DNA of 64,000 nucleotides from JADHMP01 sp016779985. Its GTDB lineage: Bacteria; Bacteroidota; Bacteroidia; Flavobacteriales; Flavobacteriaceae. Position 1 is the stretch's first letter. Each line of letters begins with the position of its first letter. The position numbers and the translations under genes are program-made. Below are positions 17,962 to 26,009 of this stretch, one piece after another. The stretch is taken from NCBI GenBank assembly GCA_016779985.1, contig JADHMP010000001.1, positions 62,001-126,000 of the forward strand, given 5' to 3'. Below the pieces are notes generated by a model that saw nothing but the letters and a program-made list of their open reading frames with translations, did no database searches and was not told the DNA's origin.

Positions 17962-18690
17962 ATGAATAGAGACAGCAACGTTTACACTTTTATTTTTGCC
18001 ACCATAATGGTTTTTGTTGTGGCATCTGTCTTGGCCTTTACTGCCACATCATTAAAAGACCTGCAAGCTGAAAATGTCCGTTTAGAAAAAATGCAAAATA
18101 TATTATCGACCATTGGTATTGAGACCGATAGAGAAAAAGCGGAGGTTCTCTACAACAAGTATGTCACAGAAGAACTCGCTTTAAAAAATGATGGCTCAAT
18201 TGATGAATCGGTCAATGCCTTTACTATCAAATTAAATACAGAACTAAAGAAAGAGGTGACTGACCAACGTTTTCCTCTCTATGTAGCAAATGTAGAAGAG
18301 AACACCTATTACATTGTTCCCCTTCGTGGAGCTGGACTGTGGGATGCCATTTGGGGCTATTTAGCCCTGAAAGAAGACAAAAACACCATCAAAGGAGCTG
18401 TCTTTGACCATAAAGGTGAAACAGCTGGTTTAGGTGCAGAAATTACTCAAAAGTGGTTTCAAAATCGTTTCGTTGGAGAGAAAATTTTAGATCAACAAGG
18501 CACTTTAAAGGGCATTGCTGTTTCAAAAACAAATAATGATCCAAATGATACAGATAAAGAGGATCACGAGGTTGACGCCATTTCAGGTGCCACAATAACA
18601 GGTGACGGGGTGACCGATATGATCATAGAGCGATTGACGCACTATATGCCTTATTTCAAAAACCAACGCCGTTCAATGGCTTTAAATTAA
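17962..18690 (+). CDS. nqrC: Na+-translocating NADH:quinone reductase subunit C
   Basis: A 242-residue subunit with one N-terminal membrane helix (about 9-28) and a periplasmic FMN-binding domain. The flavinylation motif DAISGAT (T211) is a canonical Dxx(S/T)GAT target for ApbE, so the gene pairs with apbE downstream. LRGAGLWDAIWGYLAL is the other conserved FMN-site segment. In the complex it passes electrons between the NqrD/E iron centre and NqrB. It starts three bases after the nqrB stop. Confidence 0.96.
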   Translation: MNRDSNVYTFIFATIMVFVVASVLAFTATSLKDLQAENVRLEKMQNILSTIGIETDREKAEVLYNKYVTEELALKNDGSIDESVNAFTIKLNTELKKEVTDQRFPLYVANVEENTYYIVPLRGAGLWDAIWGYLALKEDKNTIKGAVFDHKGETAGLGAEITQKWFQNRFVGEKILDQQGTLKGIAVSKTNNDPNDTDKEDHEVDAISGATITGDGVTDMIIERLTHYMPYFKNQRRSMALN

Positions 18691-18694
18691 TTTT

Positions 18695-19384
18695 ATGAGC
18701 GCCAAAAAAGGAAATCAAAAATCTACCCTCTTCTTTCTAAATACGGAAGGAGAACCTTTGTTGTCTAAAAAAAACAGAAAACTATTATCAGACCCCCTAG
18801 ATGACAATAATCCTATTACAGTTCAAGTTTTAGGGATCTGTTCTGCACTAGCAATCACAGTTCAATTAAAACCTGCTGTGGTGATGAGCATTTCTGTAAT
18901 GGCTGTGATGGCTGCAAGTAATGTGATTATTTCTATTCTGCGCAATTTAATTCCTAACCGTATTCGAATTATAGTTCAATTAGTTGTTGTTGCTGCCATG
19001 GTTATACTGGTAGATCAAATTCTAAGAGCCTACGCCTATGACGTAAGTAAAGAACTTTCAATCTTTATTGGATTGATTATTACCAACTGTATAGTTATGG
19101 GAAGGCTAGAGGCCTTTGCGTTAGGCAATGGAGTTTGGAAATCCTTTCTAGATGGAATTGGCAATGCTGCGGGCTATGGTTTTCTTCTCATATTGGTAGC
19201 TTTTTTTAGAGAATTATTGGGTTCTGGAAAATTATTTGGATATCAAGTTATTCCAGACTCAATTTATGAAATGGGCTATGAGAATAATGGTTTGATGTTA
19301 TTATCCCCAATGGCGCTTATTACCGTTGGTCTCATCATTTGGTTCCAACGATCTAGAAATAGAAAATTAATTGAAAAAAATTAA
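18695..19384 (+). CDS. nqrD: Na+-translocating NADH:quinone reductase subunit D
   Basis: A 229-residue membrane subunit of the NqrDE/RnfAE family. LGICSALAITVQLKPAVVM and GLIITNCIVMGRLEAFA are the paired half-helix motifs whose Cys residues hold the inter-subunit Fe centre with NqrE. The first 40 residues (to LLSDPLDDNNP) are a hydrophilic extension compared with Vibrio NqrD; I believe such extensions also occur in other flavobacteria. It is followed six bases later by nqrE. Confidence 0.95.
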   Translation: MSAKKGNQKSTLFFLNTEGEPLLSKKNRKLLSDPLDDNNPITVQVLGICSALAITVQLKPAVVMSISVMAVMAASNVIISILRNLIPNRIRIIVQLVVVAAMVILVDQILRAYAYDVSKELSIFIGLIITNCIVMGRLEAFALGNGVWKSFLDGIGNAAGYGFLLILVAFFRELLGSGKLFGYQVIPDSIYEMGYENNGLMLLSPMALITVGLIIWFQRSRNRKLIEKN

Positions 19385-19390
19385 GTTAGC

Positions 19391-20008
19391 ATGGAATCAT
19401 ACGTAAATCTATTTGTTAAAAGCATTTTTATTGAAAACATGATTTTTGCCTATTTCTTAGGGATGTGTTCCTATTTGGCAGTATCTAAAACAGTCAAAAC
19501 CGCAGTAGGTCTCGGCTTTGCTGTAATTTTTGTTTTGTCAATCACAGTGCCAATTAATTTCTTATTAGATTCTTATCTACTCAGACCAGGAGCCCTGGCA
19601 TGGTTAGGTGCAGAATATGCAACAATGGATCTAAGCTTTTTAAGTTTTATTATGTTTATTGCTGTTATTGCCTCTATGGTTCAATTGGTAGAGATGATAG
19701 TAGAAAAGTTTGCCCCAGCTCTTTACGGCGCACTCGGTATATTTTTGCCTCTTATTGCCGTTAATTGTGCCATACTTGGGGGATCTTTATTCATGCAGCA
19801 AAAAGATTTTGCTGGTATCACAGAAGCAGGAGTTTATGGATTTGGCTCTGGAATTGGATGGTTACTGGCTATTTTGGCAATTGCAGCCATTCGAGAAAAA
19901 ATTACGTATTCAAATGTCCCAGCACCCCTACGAGGGTTGGGAATTACCTTTATTATCACAGGATTGATGGCGATAGGATTTATGAGTTTTATGGGGATTA
20001 AATTATAA
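19391..20008 (+). CDS. nqrE: Na+-translocating NADH:quinone reductase subunit E
   Basis: A 205-residue membrane subunit with six helices in an inverted-repeat fold shared with NqrD. The ENMIFAYFLGMCSYLAVSK and FLPLIAVNCAILGGSLF motifs contain the Cys residues that contribute to the membrane Fe centre. It ends FMGIKL and is followed after eight bases by nqrF. Length equals the usual 198-205. Confidence 0.96.
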   Translation: MESYVNLFVKSIFIENMIFAYFLGMCSYLAVSKTVKTAVGLGFAVIFVLSITVPINFLLDSYLLRPGALAWLGAEYATMDLSFLSFIMFIAVIASMVQLVEMIVEKFAPALYGALGIFLPLIAVNCAILGGSLFMQQKDFAGITEAGVYGFGSGIGWLLAILAIAAIREKITYSNVPAPLRGLGITFIITGLMAIGFMSFMGIKL

Positions 20009-20016
20009 GTATAGAA

Positions 20017-21312
20017 ATGGATTTGACAGTTATAGTAGCTAGTGTTGTAGTTTTTTTAGTAATTACCTTTTTGCTGGTAGGCATGCTTTTAGGAGCCAAA
20101 GCAAAACTTTTGCCTTCTGGGCCAGTAACTCTTTCAATAAACGGAGATAATAATGTTGACGTTTCTTCTGGTGGCACCCTTTTAAATACATTGGGTAACA
20201 ATAAAATATTTTTGCCCTCTGCTTGCGGTGGTGGAGGAACCTGCATCCAATGTAAATGCCAAGTTATTGAAGGTGGAGGTGAAATATTGCCTACAGAAAA
20301 GCCACATTTTTCAAGAAAAGAGATTGCTGAAGGGTGGCGGTTAGGATGCCAAGTAAAAGTCAAAGAAGACATGGTCATAGAGGTACCTGAGGAGGTATTT
20401 GGTATTAAAAAATATGAAGCTACTGTGGTTAGAAATTGGAACGTAGCCTCTTTCATCAAAGAATTTGTGGTTGAGATACCGGAAGAAATGGGTTATAAAG
20501 CAGGAGGATACATACAAATTGAAATTCCTGAGGTTGAAGTCGATTATAAGGACATTGACATTAGCGCTCACCCAGAGGAACATCCAGAAGAACAAAATAA
20601 ATTTCAACTCGAGTGGGATAAATTTGGCTTATGGGATCTAAAAATGAAAAACACCGAATTGGTTGAACGAGCCTACTCTATGGCCTCTTACCCTGCAGAA
20701 GGAAAGGAAATTATGCTCAATGTACGAATAGCCGCACCCCCATGGGATCGCGCTAAAAATGGCTGGATGGACGTAAATCCAGGGATTGCATCTTCTTATA
20801 TTTTTTCTAAAAAGGCAGGAGATAAAGTGACTATATCTGGCCCCTTTGGCGAATTTTTCATCAACGAGTCTGAAGCCGAAATGCTCTATGTGGGTGGTGG
20901 TGCTGGGATGGCTCCTATGCGGTCTCACTTATATCACCTGTTCCGCACCCTTAAAACGGGTCGAAAGGTTACCTTTTGGTATGGAGGACGTTCTAAAAGG
21001 GAGCTGTTTTATACTGACCATTTTAGAGCCTTAGAAAAAGATTTTCCAAACTTTAAATTTTATATCGCACTTTCTGAACCTTTAGAAGAAGACAATTGGA
21101 AAGTAAAAGAAGATTTAGAGGCTGAAGGTGATGGATTTACTGGGTTTGTTCATCAAGTAGTGATTGATAACTATTTAAATGACCACGATTCCCCTGAAGA
21201 CATTGAGGTTTATTTCTGTGGTCCTCCACTAATGAATCAGGCGGTAGAAAAAATGGCTGATGACTTTGGTGTGCCACCAGAAAACATTCGCTTCGATGAC
21301 TTTGGAGGGTAA
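20017..21312 (+). CDS. nqrF: Na+-translocating NADH:quinone reductase subunit F (NADH dehydrogenase)
   Basis: A 431-residue electron-entry subunit: one N-terminal membrane helix (about 4-25), a 2Fe-2S ferredoxin domain with C70, C76, C79 and C111, an FAD-binding ferredoxin-reductase domain containing the RAYSMASYP flavin motif, and an NADH domain (MLYVGGGAGMAPMRSHLYHL, then FYIALSEP and VYFCGPPLMNQAVE). It takes hydride from NADH and passes electrons via FAD and the cluster to the rest of the complex. The C-terminus IRFDDFGG is the family ending. Confidence 0.97.
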   Translation: MDLTVIVASVVVFLVITFLLVGMLLGAKAKLLPSGPVTLSINGDNNVDVSSGGTLLNTLGNNKIFLPSACGGGGTCIQCKCQVIEGGGEILPTEKPHFSRKEIAEGWRLGCQVKVKEDMVIEVPEEVFGIKKYEATVVRNWNVASFIKEFVVEIPEEMGYKAGGYIQIEIPEVEVDYKDIDISAHPEEHPEEQNKFQLEWDKFGLWDLKMKNTELVERAYSMASYPAEGKEIMLNVRIAAPPWDRAKNGWMDVNPGIASSYIFSKKAGDKVTISGPFGEFFINESEAEMLYVGGGAGMAPMRSHLYHLFRTLKTGRKVTFWYGGRSKRELFYTDHFRALEKDFPNFKFYIALSEPLEEDNWKVKEDLEAEGDGFTGFVHQVVIDNYLNDHDSPEDIEVYFCGPPLMNQAVEKMADDFGVPPENIRFDDFGG

Positions 21313-21330
21313 ATTTTTATTACACCTCCA

Positions 21331-21699
21331 ATGAAATTGCTTTCAGAAGAAGAATTGCATCAATTGGCAATGACTACCGTGGGTAAAAAACTCGAAGAGG
21401 AGGGCTTCGAATTTTTAGCCGTTAATAGTGAGCCAAAAAAAGATCCCCAGTTTGTTTGCCTTAAAAACAAATCATTACATTTTGTAGTTGTGCGCGCAGT
21501 AAGTTATCCAGAGAACCCTGTTGAGTATGACACAGAGTTGATGGAAAAAATGCGTGCTCACGCGGCTAATTTTGATGCCCAAACCTATTATGCTGGGGTA
21601 GGGCTAGCCTCTGCTGAAAATTATGAAGAACCCTTAGCTGTTGGAGTGCCCTACGCAATTAACTTTCAAGGGTTACAAGAGATTCAATTAGATGAATAA
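21331..21699 (+). CDS. Conserved 122-residue protein between nqrF and apbE
   Basis: A soluble 122-residue protein with no signal peptide or membrane helix. The sequence has a mixed alpha/beta look, with EEELHQLAMTTVGKKLEEEG at the start and a YYAGVGLASAENYEEPL stretch. I recall database entries for flavobacterial relatives labelled subunit F of the Na+-NQR, but it lacks iron-sulfur Cys motifs and any flavin or NADH motif, so that name is probably carried over from its neighbour. It starts 18 bases after nqrF and its 3' end overlaps apbE by eight bases, which points to coupled expression and a role in assembly, regulation or repair of the complex. Function unknown. Confidence 0.8.
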   Translation: MKLLSEEELHQLAMTTVGKKLEEEGFEFLAVNSEPKKDPQFVCLKNKSLHFVVVRAVSYPENPVEYDTELMEKMRAHAANFDAQTYYAGVGLASAENYEEPLAVGVPYAINFQGLQEIQLDE

Positions 21700-22690
21700 A
21701 TATTTTTTCCTCTTATTTTTCTTTGTTTTTTTTTCTTGTACCAAAAAAACAGAAACAGTTGCTCATAAAGGTATTGCATTAGGCACTTCCTATTCAATAC
21801 AATATGCTCCCATAAACCTAGAATATGAACAAGTGCAAAAAGGAATAGATTCACTTTTTAAGCTCTTGAATCAATCACTGTCTACTTACATTCCCAATTC
21901 AGATATTAGTAAAATCAATCGGGGAGATAGTTTACTAATAGTAGATATGCATTTTGTAAAAGTCTACCAAAAAGCAAAAGAGATATGGAAAAAAACAGAG
22001 GGCTATTTTGATCCAACAGTTGGAGCCTTAGTCAATGCCTATGGATTTGGACCAGAAAAACCAATGAAACAACTCTCAAGTTTGCAACGAGACAGTATTA
22101 TGGAACTAGTGGGTTGGGACAAAACTAAATTGACTACTAGCAATACAATAAAGAAGCAACATCCCAATCTCTACTTTGATTTTAATGCCCTAGCCAAAGG
22201 ATATGTTGTTGATGTAATTGCTGATTATTTAGAAGCATTGGGGAGTCAAAATCATTTGGTAGAAATTGGAGGAGAGCTTGTAGGGCTAGGCAATAGTCCT
22301 CGCACAAAAAAGCCATGGACCATAGCAATAGAAAACCCTATCAGGAACGATAAACAAAAACTTATTAAAATTTTACCGATAAAAAATCAAGCTATAGCTA
22401 CCTCAGGGAACTATCGTAAATTTAAAATTGATTCCGACACAGGGCAACGATTTGTACATTCAATAAATCCAATCTCAGGACGAGCAGTTCCTTCTCCTGT
22501 GTTGAGTGCTACAGTGTTAGCTCCTAACTGCATAGCTGCTGACGCATGGGCTACTGCATTGATGGTGATGCCATTAGAGAAAAGTATGTCCTTAATTAAT
22601 AGCGAACCAAGCCTTGAAGCTTATTGGGTTGTGGTAAATGAAAACGGTAGTATTGATGAAGTTTTCTCTCAAGGTTTTAATAAACCTTAA
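21692..22690 (+). CDS. apbE: FAD:protein FMN transferase, lipoprotein
   Basis: A 332-residue ApbE. The N-terminus (MNKYFFLLFFFVFFSC) is a lipoprotein signal with C16 as lipid site, placing it on the periplasmic face. GTSYSIQYAP, the TEGYFDPTVGALVNAYGF segment, YFDFNALAKGYVVD and HSINPISGRAVPSPVLSA are conserved FAD/Mg2+ site segments, and DAWATALMVM is the late Asp/Ala/Thr metal motif. It cleaves FAD and links FMN by a phosphoester to Thr in NqrB and NqrC, which explains its place at the end of the nqr operon. It overlaps the preceding gene by eight bases. Confidence 0.95.
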   Translation: MNKYFFLLFFFVFFSCTKKTETVAHKGIALGTSYSIQYAPINLEYEQVQKGIDSLFKLLNQSLSTYIPNSDISKINRGDSLLIVDMHFVKVYQKAKEIWKKTEGYFDPTVGALVNAYGFGPEKPMKQLSSLQRDSIMELVGWDKTKLTTSNTIKKQHPNLYFDFNALAKGYVVDVIADYLEALGSQNHLVEIGGELVGLGNSPRTKKPWTIAIENPIRNDKQKLIKILPIKNQAIATSGNYRKFKIDSDTGQRFVHSINPISGRAVPSPVLSATVLAPNCIAADAWATALMVMPLEKSMSLINSEPSLEAYWVVVNENGSIDEVFSQGFNKP

Positions 22691-22693
22691 AAC

Positions 22694-22717
22694 AGATTTT
22701 ACTTAAAGATAAAATCT
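22694..22717 (+). terminator. AT-rich hairpin after apbE
   Basis: AGATTTTA and TAAAATCT form a perfect eight-pair stem with an eight-base loop, starting three bases after the apbE stop. No T-run follows, and the stem is AT-rich, so it may only stabilise the operon mRNA 3' end or be chance. The remaining gap to the next gene holds no further recognisable structure apart from the promoter box near 22931. Confidence 0.25.
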
Positions 22718-22930
22718 AATATTACTCAAAGAAAGTCTCAAAAATAAGAATTTCATTACAAAATCATTTACTAAAAAAACACTAGAAAGCATGACTGCTA
22801 TGTTGAAATACAGAAATATTGAATTGGAATATCAAAGATTAATATAAACACAAACTGGAGCCTTTTTCTTATCCATTGTTCACATTACATAGTAAATCAA
22901 TCAGTTTTTTTTTATCAAATGAATAAGTGA

Positions 22931-22938
22931 TATGTTTG
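22931..22938 (+). promoter_or_regulatory. Predicted -7 promoter box of the orphan lipoprotein gene
   Basis: TATGTTTG matches TAnnTTTG exactly and lies 25 bases before the ATG. A T-rich run about 20 bases upstream may stand in for the -33 element. Confidence 0.42.
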
Positions 22939-22963
22939 CGTTCTAATCTAAAAATAAAATATT

Positions 22964-23809
22964 ATGATCCCCAAATTTAACATTACTTATCTTTCACTTT
23001 TTGTAGCTGTTTTTTTGGCTACCTCTTGCACAAAAGAAAATTTAAACACAAAAGAAGAATTAAACCTAAAAGATGAAAACCAAAGCCTTCTAATAGTAGA
23101 AGAAAATGATATTTATGGAAAAAAATATAAATATTTTCATTCAGCTGAACATAAAAAAGATTATGAAGATTTTATGAGTGGTAACTTAACAGTTGATGAC
23201 ATATTACTAAAATATAAAATTGGTGATGTTGGTTTATCTAATGTAGAATGGTCTCAACTTATTTCTGGTGAGTTAAATCCAGTAGAGTTTGATGATAAGA
23301 TTCAAGAAAATAACAATCTTGTTAAAAAAGGAAGTGTAAATGATATTAGTTTTACTCAGATGCTTAGTGAGAAAGTTAGAAATAGATCAATTCAAAAACC
23401 AATTTATACACCAGTAGATTCTCAAAAACTGAATAATACAGCAAAAAGTTCTTATATAGATATGGATCCAATATCACATATTGGTTTTGAGGGTAATGAA
23501 CTATATTGGTTTAAACTCCAATATTATCTCTTCACTACACGTGGTAGTAATATTCATCTTCACAATTATAAAAAACCTATTGTTATTAAACACGAAAGTT
23601 ATCCTTTAAACACGCCTTATTCTTTTGGTCATGACATGTCAATGTCACACAAGTGGTTTAATTTGGGCCCTACTTGGGAACTAGAAGCAACGACACCTGA
23701 TTCTCCTTGGGGTTGGTCAAGTACTAATAAAGCTCATTTTATCTGTGCTGCTTGGTTTAAATTCTTTTGGACAGAGACAAGTATAACTGTAGAAGTAACT
23801 GTTCAATAA
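22964..23809 (+). CDS. Orphan lipoprotein of unknown function
   Basis: A 281-residue predicted lipoprotein: N-terminal signal ending in a lipobox (LATSC, Cys near residue 22). The middle is charged and Asn/Asp-rich (about 25-150). A C-terminal part rich in aromatic residues (His, Trp, Phe, Tyr; about 160-281) contains MDPISHIGFEG, MSMSHKWFNLGPTWELEA, and SPWGWSS. I do not recognise a family. It is codon-wise more AT-rich than the nqr genes and sits on its own between the nqr operon and an IS200 remnant, so it may be recently acquired. It has its own candidate promoter. Confidence 0.75.
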   Translation: MIPKFNITYLSLFVAVFLATSCTKENLNTKEELNLKDENQSLLIVEENDIYGKKYKYFHSAEHKKDYEDFMSGNLTVDDILLKYKIGDVGLSNVEWSQLISGELNPVEFDDKIQENNNLVKKGSVNDISFTQMLSEKVRNRSIQKPIYTPVDSQKLNNTAKSSYIDMDPISHIGFEGNELYWFKLQYYLFTTRGSNIHLHNYKKPIVIKHESYPLNTPYSFGHDMSMSHKWFNLGPTWELEATTPDSPWGWSSTNKAHFICAAWFKFFWTETSITVEVTVQ

Positions 23810-23862
23810 TCTTATAAACATTACGCTCAACAGTTCTATGTTTGGTTTAATCGATAGAATTC

Positions 23863-23881
23863 CCCGAGGCTCTGCCTCGGG
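23863..23881. other. Perfect hairpin, probable IS200/IS605 left-end structure
   Basis: CCCGAGGC, loop TCT, GCCTCGGG: an eight-pair GC-rich stem in otherwise AT-rich DNA, 30 bases upstream of the decayed TnpA start. IS200/IS605 elements carry such subterminal hairpins that TnpA recognises as single strands. It could also act as a terminator for the lipoprotein gene 53 bases upstream, but there is no T-run. Confidence 0.6.
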
Positions 23882-23911
23882 TGTAGCGTAAAGACATGTG
23901 CTTTTGTAATT

Positions 23912-24155
23912 ATGAGCGAGCATATTTATAAGAGTCATAATGAAAGTTTGATTTTATACCATTTTGTATGTCCAGTAAAATATAGAAGAACAGTTTTTAC
24001 ATCAGATATTTTAAAGACATTTAAAGATTTATGTTTGAAACTAGAGTTATGATATTCAGCTTTTGGAAATAGGAATTGATGATAACCATGTTCATTTCTT
24101 GATTCAAAGTGTTCCGATGAATTCTTCAAATAGTAAAGACTTGGACTATGGATGA
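23912..24155 (+). pseudogene. Decayed IS200/IS605-family TnpA (Y1/HUH transposase) remnant
   Basis: From the ATG at 23912, 46 codons read SHNESLILYHFVCPVKYRR..., the usual TnpA N-terminus, and stop at a TGA (24050). The homology continues one frame over from 24048 as YDIQLLEIGIDDNHVHFLIQ, where HVH is the metal-binding HUH motif, and ends at a TGA at 24153. A small deletion near 24047 explains the frameshift. The C-terminal half with the catalytic Tyr, the right end and any accompanying TnpB are missing, so the element cannot move on its own. IS200/IS605 TnpA is about 150 residues when intact. Confidence 0.85.
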
Positions 24156-24311
24156 ATAAATAACGATTTGGCAACAATGTATAAAAATAATAGCGGTTTA
24201 AGTGCTGAAACGAGAGTAAGTAAATATAAAAAAGGTCTTTACTAAACCAAAAAGACAGCGTTTCAAAATCCGCTTCTATTCTGAAGTGCATAGTATTTAG
24301 CGGGAATAGAA
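24156..24311. other. Non-coding tail after the IS200 remnant
   Basis: AT-rich, no supportable gene on either strand, no TnpA similarity, and no structure noticed. The minus-strand open frame spanning this region lies across the pseudogene and looks like a by-product of decayed sequence. Confidence 0.5.
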
Positions 24312-25070
24312 TTAAGGTTTTGTAGCTACTGGTATTTTTTCTTTTGGTGGTAAAGCAAATCGTATGATTTCACTTGCTTCTAATTGGTCTTGAATTAAAA
24401 CGGCTGCTGCCTTAAAACCGACCTTTTCTAAACGGTCAAAAAAATCTAACCCATAAATCCTAACGTGGTCATATTGACCAAACATTACTGCCCTTTCTTG
24501 AGGTTTAACAATATTAAAATCTTCAAGCGTCTTTGTGCTGTTTTCATCCATTGGGACTTGGGCAATTAGTGTGCCTCCCCTTTTTAATATTCTAAAAAGC
24601 TCTTGCATGGCCTTTAAGTCGTCTTCTATATGTTCTAAAACATGATTGCAAAGAATTAGATCAAACTGTTCTTCTTCAAAAGGGAGATTGCACAAATCAG
24701 CTTTGACAGTTGCCAATGGAGAATGTAAGTCGGTGGTAATATAGTCCCAATCTTGAATTTTCTTGAATTTGGAAAAAAATATTTGTTCCGGGGCAACATG
24801 TAACACCTTGATTGGTTTTTTTAAAAACGAACTGTGCCTTTTCAAATACAACCAAAGCAGGCGATGTCTTTCAAGTGAAAGTGTTCCTGGACACAATGCG
24901 TTAGGGCGTAAATGCTCACCATATCCATAAGGCAAGAACTTTCTATAGCTACTTCCATCAATTGGATCAGTGAATGTATTTCCTCTAAATAACAACCGCA
25001 AAAAGGGTTGAAACAACAAGCTCATTTGAATTAAAAAAGGACGAGGAAACCACCGTAATATTTTTTTCAT
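24312..25070 (-). CDS. Class I SAM-dependent methyltransferase
   Basis: A 252-residue methyltransferase of the Methyltransf_11/UbiE-like type. A variant motif I reads KVLHVAPEQIF (Glu in place of the usual GxGxG), acidic end DWDYITTDLHSP, then DLILCNHVLEHIEDD (motif of the HxLEH type) and LKRGGTLIAQVPMD. The N-terminal 60 residues (LFRGNTFTDPIDGSSYRKFL, CPGTLSLERHRLLWLYL) are a lead-in I have the impression is shared with Bacteroidota methyltransferases near map. The ATG overlaps the map stop by four bases (ATGA), so the two are translationally coupled. The substrate is not readable. Confidence 0.85.
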   Translation of the reverse strand: MKKILRWFPRPFLIQMSLLFQPFLRLLFRGNTFTDPIDGSSYRKFLPYGYGEHLRPNALCPGTLSLERHRLLWLYLKRHSSFLKKPIKVLHVAPEQIFFSKFKKIQDWDYITTDLHSPLATVKADLCNLPFEEEQFDLILCNHVLEHIEDDLKAMQELFRILKRGGTLIAQVPMDENSTKTLEDFNIVKPQERAVMFGQYDHVRIYGLDFFDRLEKVGFKAAAVLIQDQLEASEIIRFALPPKEKIPVATKP

Positions 25071-25873
25071 GGTTGAAATGCAAAGGGTTCTTCTTCATCT
25101 GAAGAAATGCCAAGTACTTCATGCACGTATTTAAATGTTGAAAGTAAACGAGGTTTCCCATCAACAATTGCAACATTATGTTCAAAATGGGCACTAGGAG
25201 CACCGTCAGCGGTCAGAATAGTCCAACCGTCATCAAGCTGTTTTATTTTTCGAGTACCTTGATTGATCATCGGTTCAATAGCAATCACCAACCCCTCTTG
25301 AAATTTTTTGCCAAAGCCTCTTCTTCCATAATTTGGAATTTCTGGAGCTTCATGCATTTCTTTTCCTAACCCATGTCCAACTAGTTCTCGTACTACTCCA
25401 TACCCAAAAGATTCTGTATGTTTTTGAATAGCATTTGCTAAATCACCTATCCGTTTGCCCACTCGAAATTGGGCAATTCCCTTGTAGAGTGATTCCCTTG
25501 TAACTTGAAGTAATTGTTGGGTCTCTGATTTGATTTCACCAATAGCAAAAGTATAGGCATGATCACCATAAAATTCATTTTTATAAGCCCCACAATCTAC
25601 AGAGAGAATATCACCTTCTTGCAACGGAGTGTCATTTGGAATACCATGAACTATTTGTGCATTTGGACTAGCACAAAGCGTATTTGGGAAATCATAGAGC
25701 CCCAAAAACCCTGGAAGAGCTCCATGATCTCTGATAAACTCTTCAGCTAGATGATCTAGTTGGAGAGTGGTGACACCAGGTTTAATTTCACCCGCCAACA
25801 TACCCAGAGTTTTTGAAACAATTTGAGCACTTTCATACATTAAGACAATTTCTTCTGGGGTTTTCAGATTCAT
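25067..25873 (-). CDS. map: Type I methionine aminopeptidase
   Basis: A 268-residue pita-bread metalloprotease that removes the starter Met from nascent proteins. HGIPNDTPLQEGDILSVDCGA holds the His and first Asp ligand, then DHAYTFAIG with the second Asp, LVGHGLGKEMHEAPEIPN with the His ligand, a Glu in IAIEPM, and the HFEHNVAI Glu. The C-terminal tail (about 250-268, acidic) extends a little past E. coli MAP. The gene starts 65 bases after the preceding divergent-side gap and is followed by the overlapping methyltransferase. Confidence 0.96.
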   Translation of the reverse strand: MNLKTPEEIVLMYESAQIVSKTLGMLAGEIKPGVTTLQLDHLAEEFIRDHGALPGFLGLYDFPNTLCASPNAQIVHGIPNDTPLQEGDILSVDCGAYKNEFYGDHAYTFAIGEIKSETQQLLQVTRESLYKGIAQFRVGKRIGDLANAIQKHTESFGYGVVRELVGHGLGKEMHEAPEIPNYGRRGFGKKFQEGLVIAIEPMINQGTRKIKQLDDGWTILTADGAPSAHFEHNVAIVDGKPRLLSTFKYVHEVLGISSDEEEPFAFQP

Positions 25874-26009
25874 GGAGTTGATTTAAACTGTATCGATAAT
25901 TTTTGTTTCGTAAACTCTATTTGGACAAAAAGCACAATTTTTTTGAAACCAAAAACTAAAGCTAAATGGACATTTTTCTGAAGATATAAAAGAGCATTTA
26001 AAAACTTTC

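Noticed and set aside
23935..24291. 118-codon minus-strand frame across the IS200 remnant
   Set aside because: Lies antisense to the TnpA pseudogene and shows no family features.
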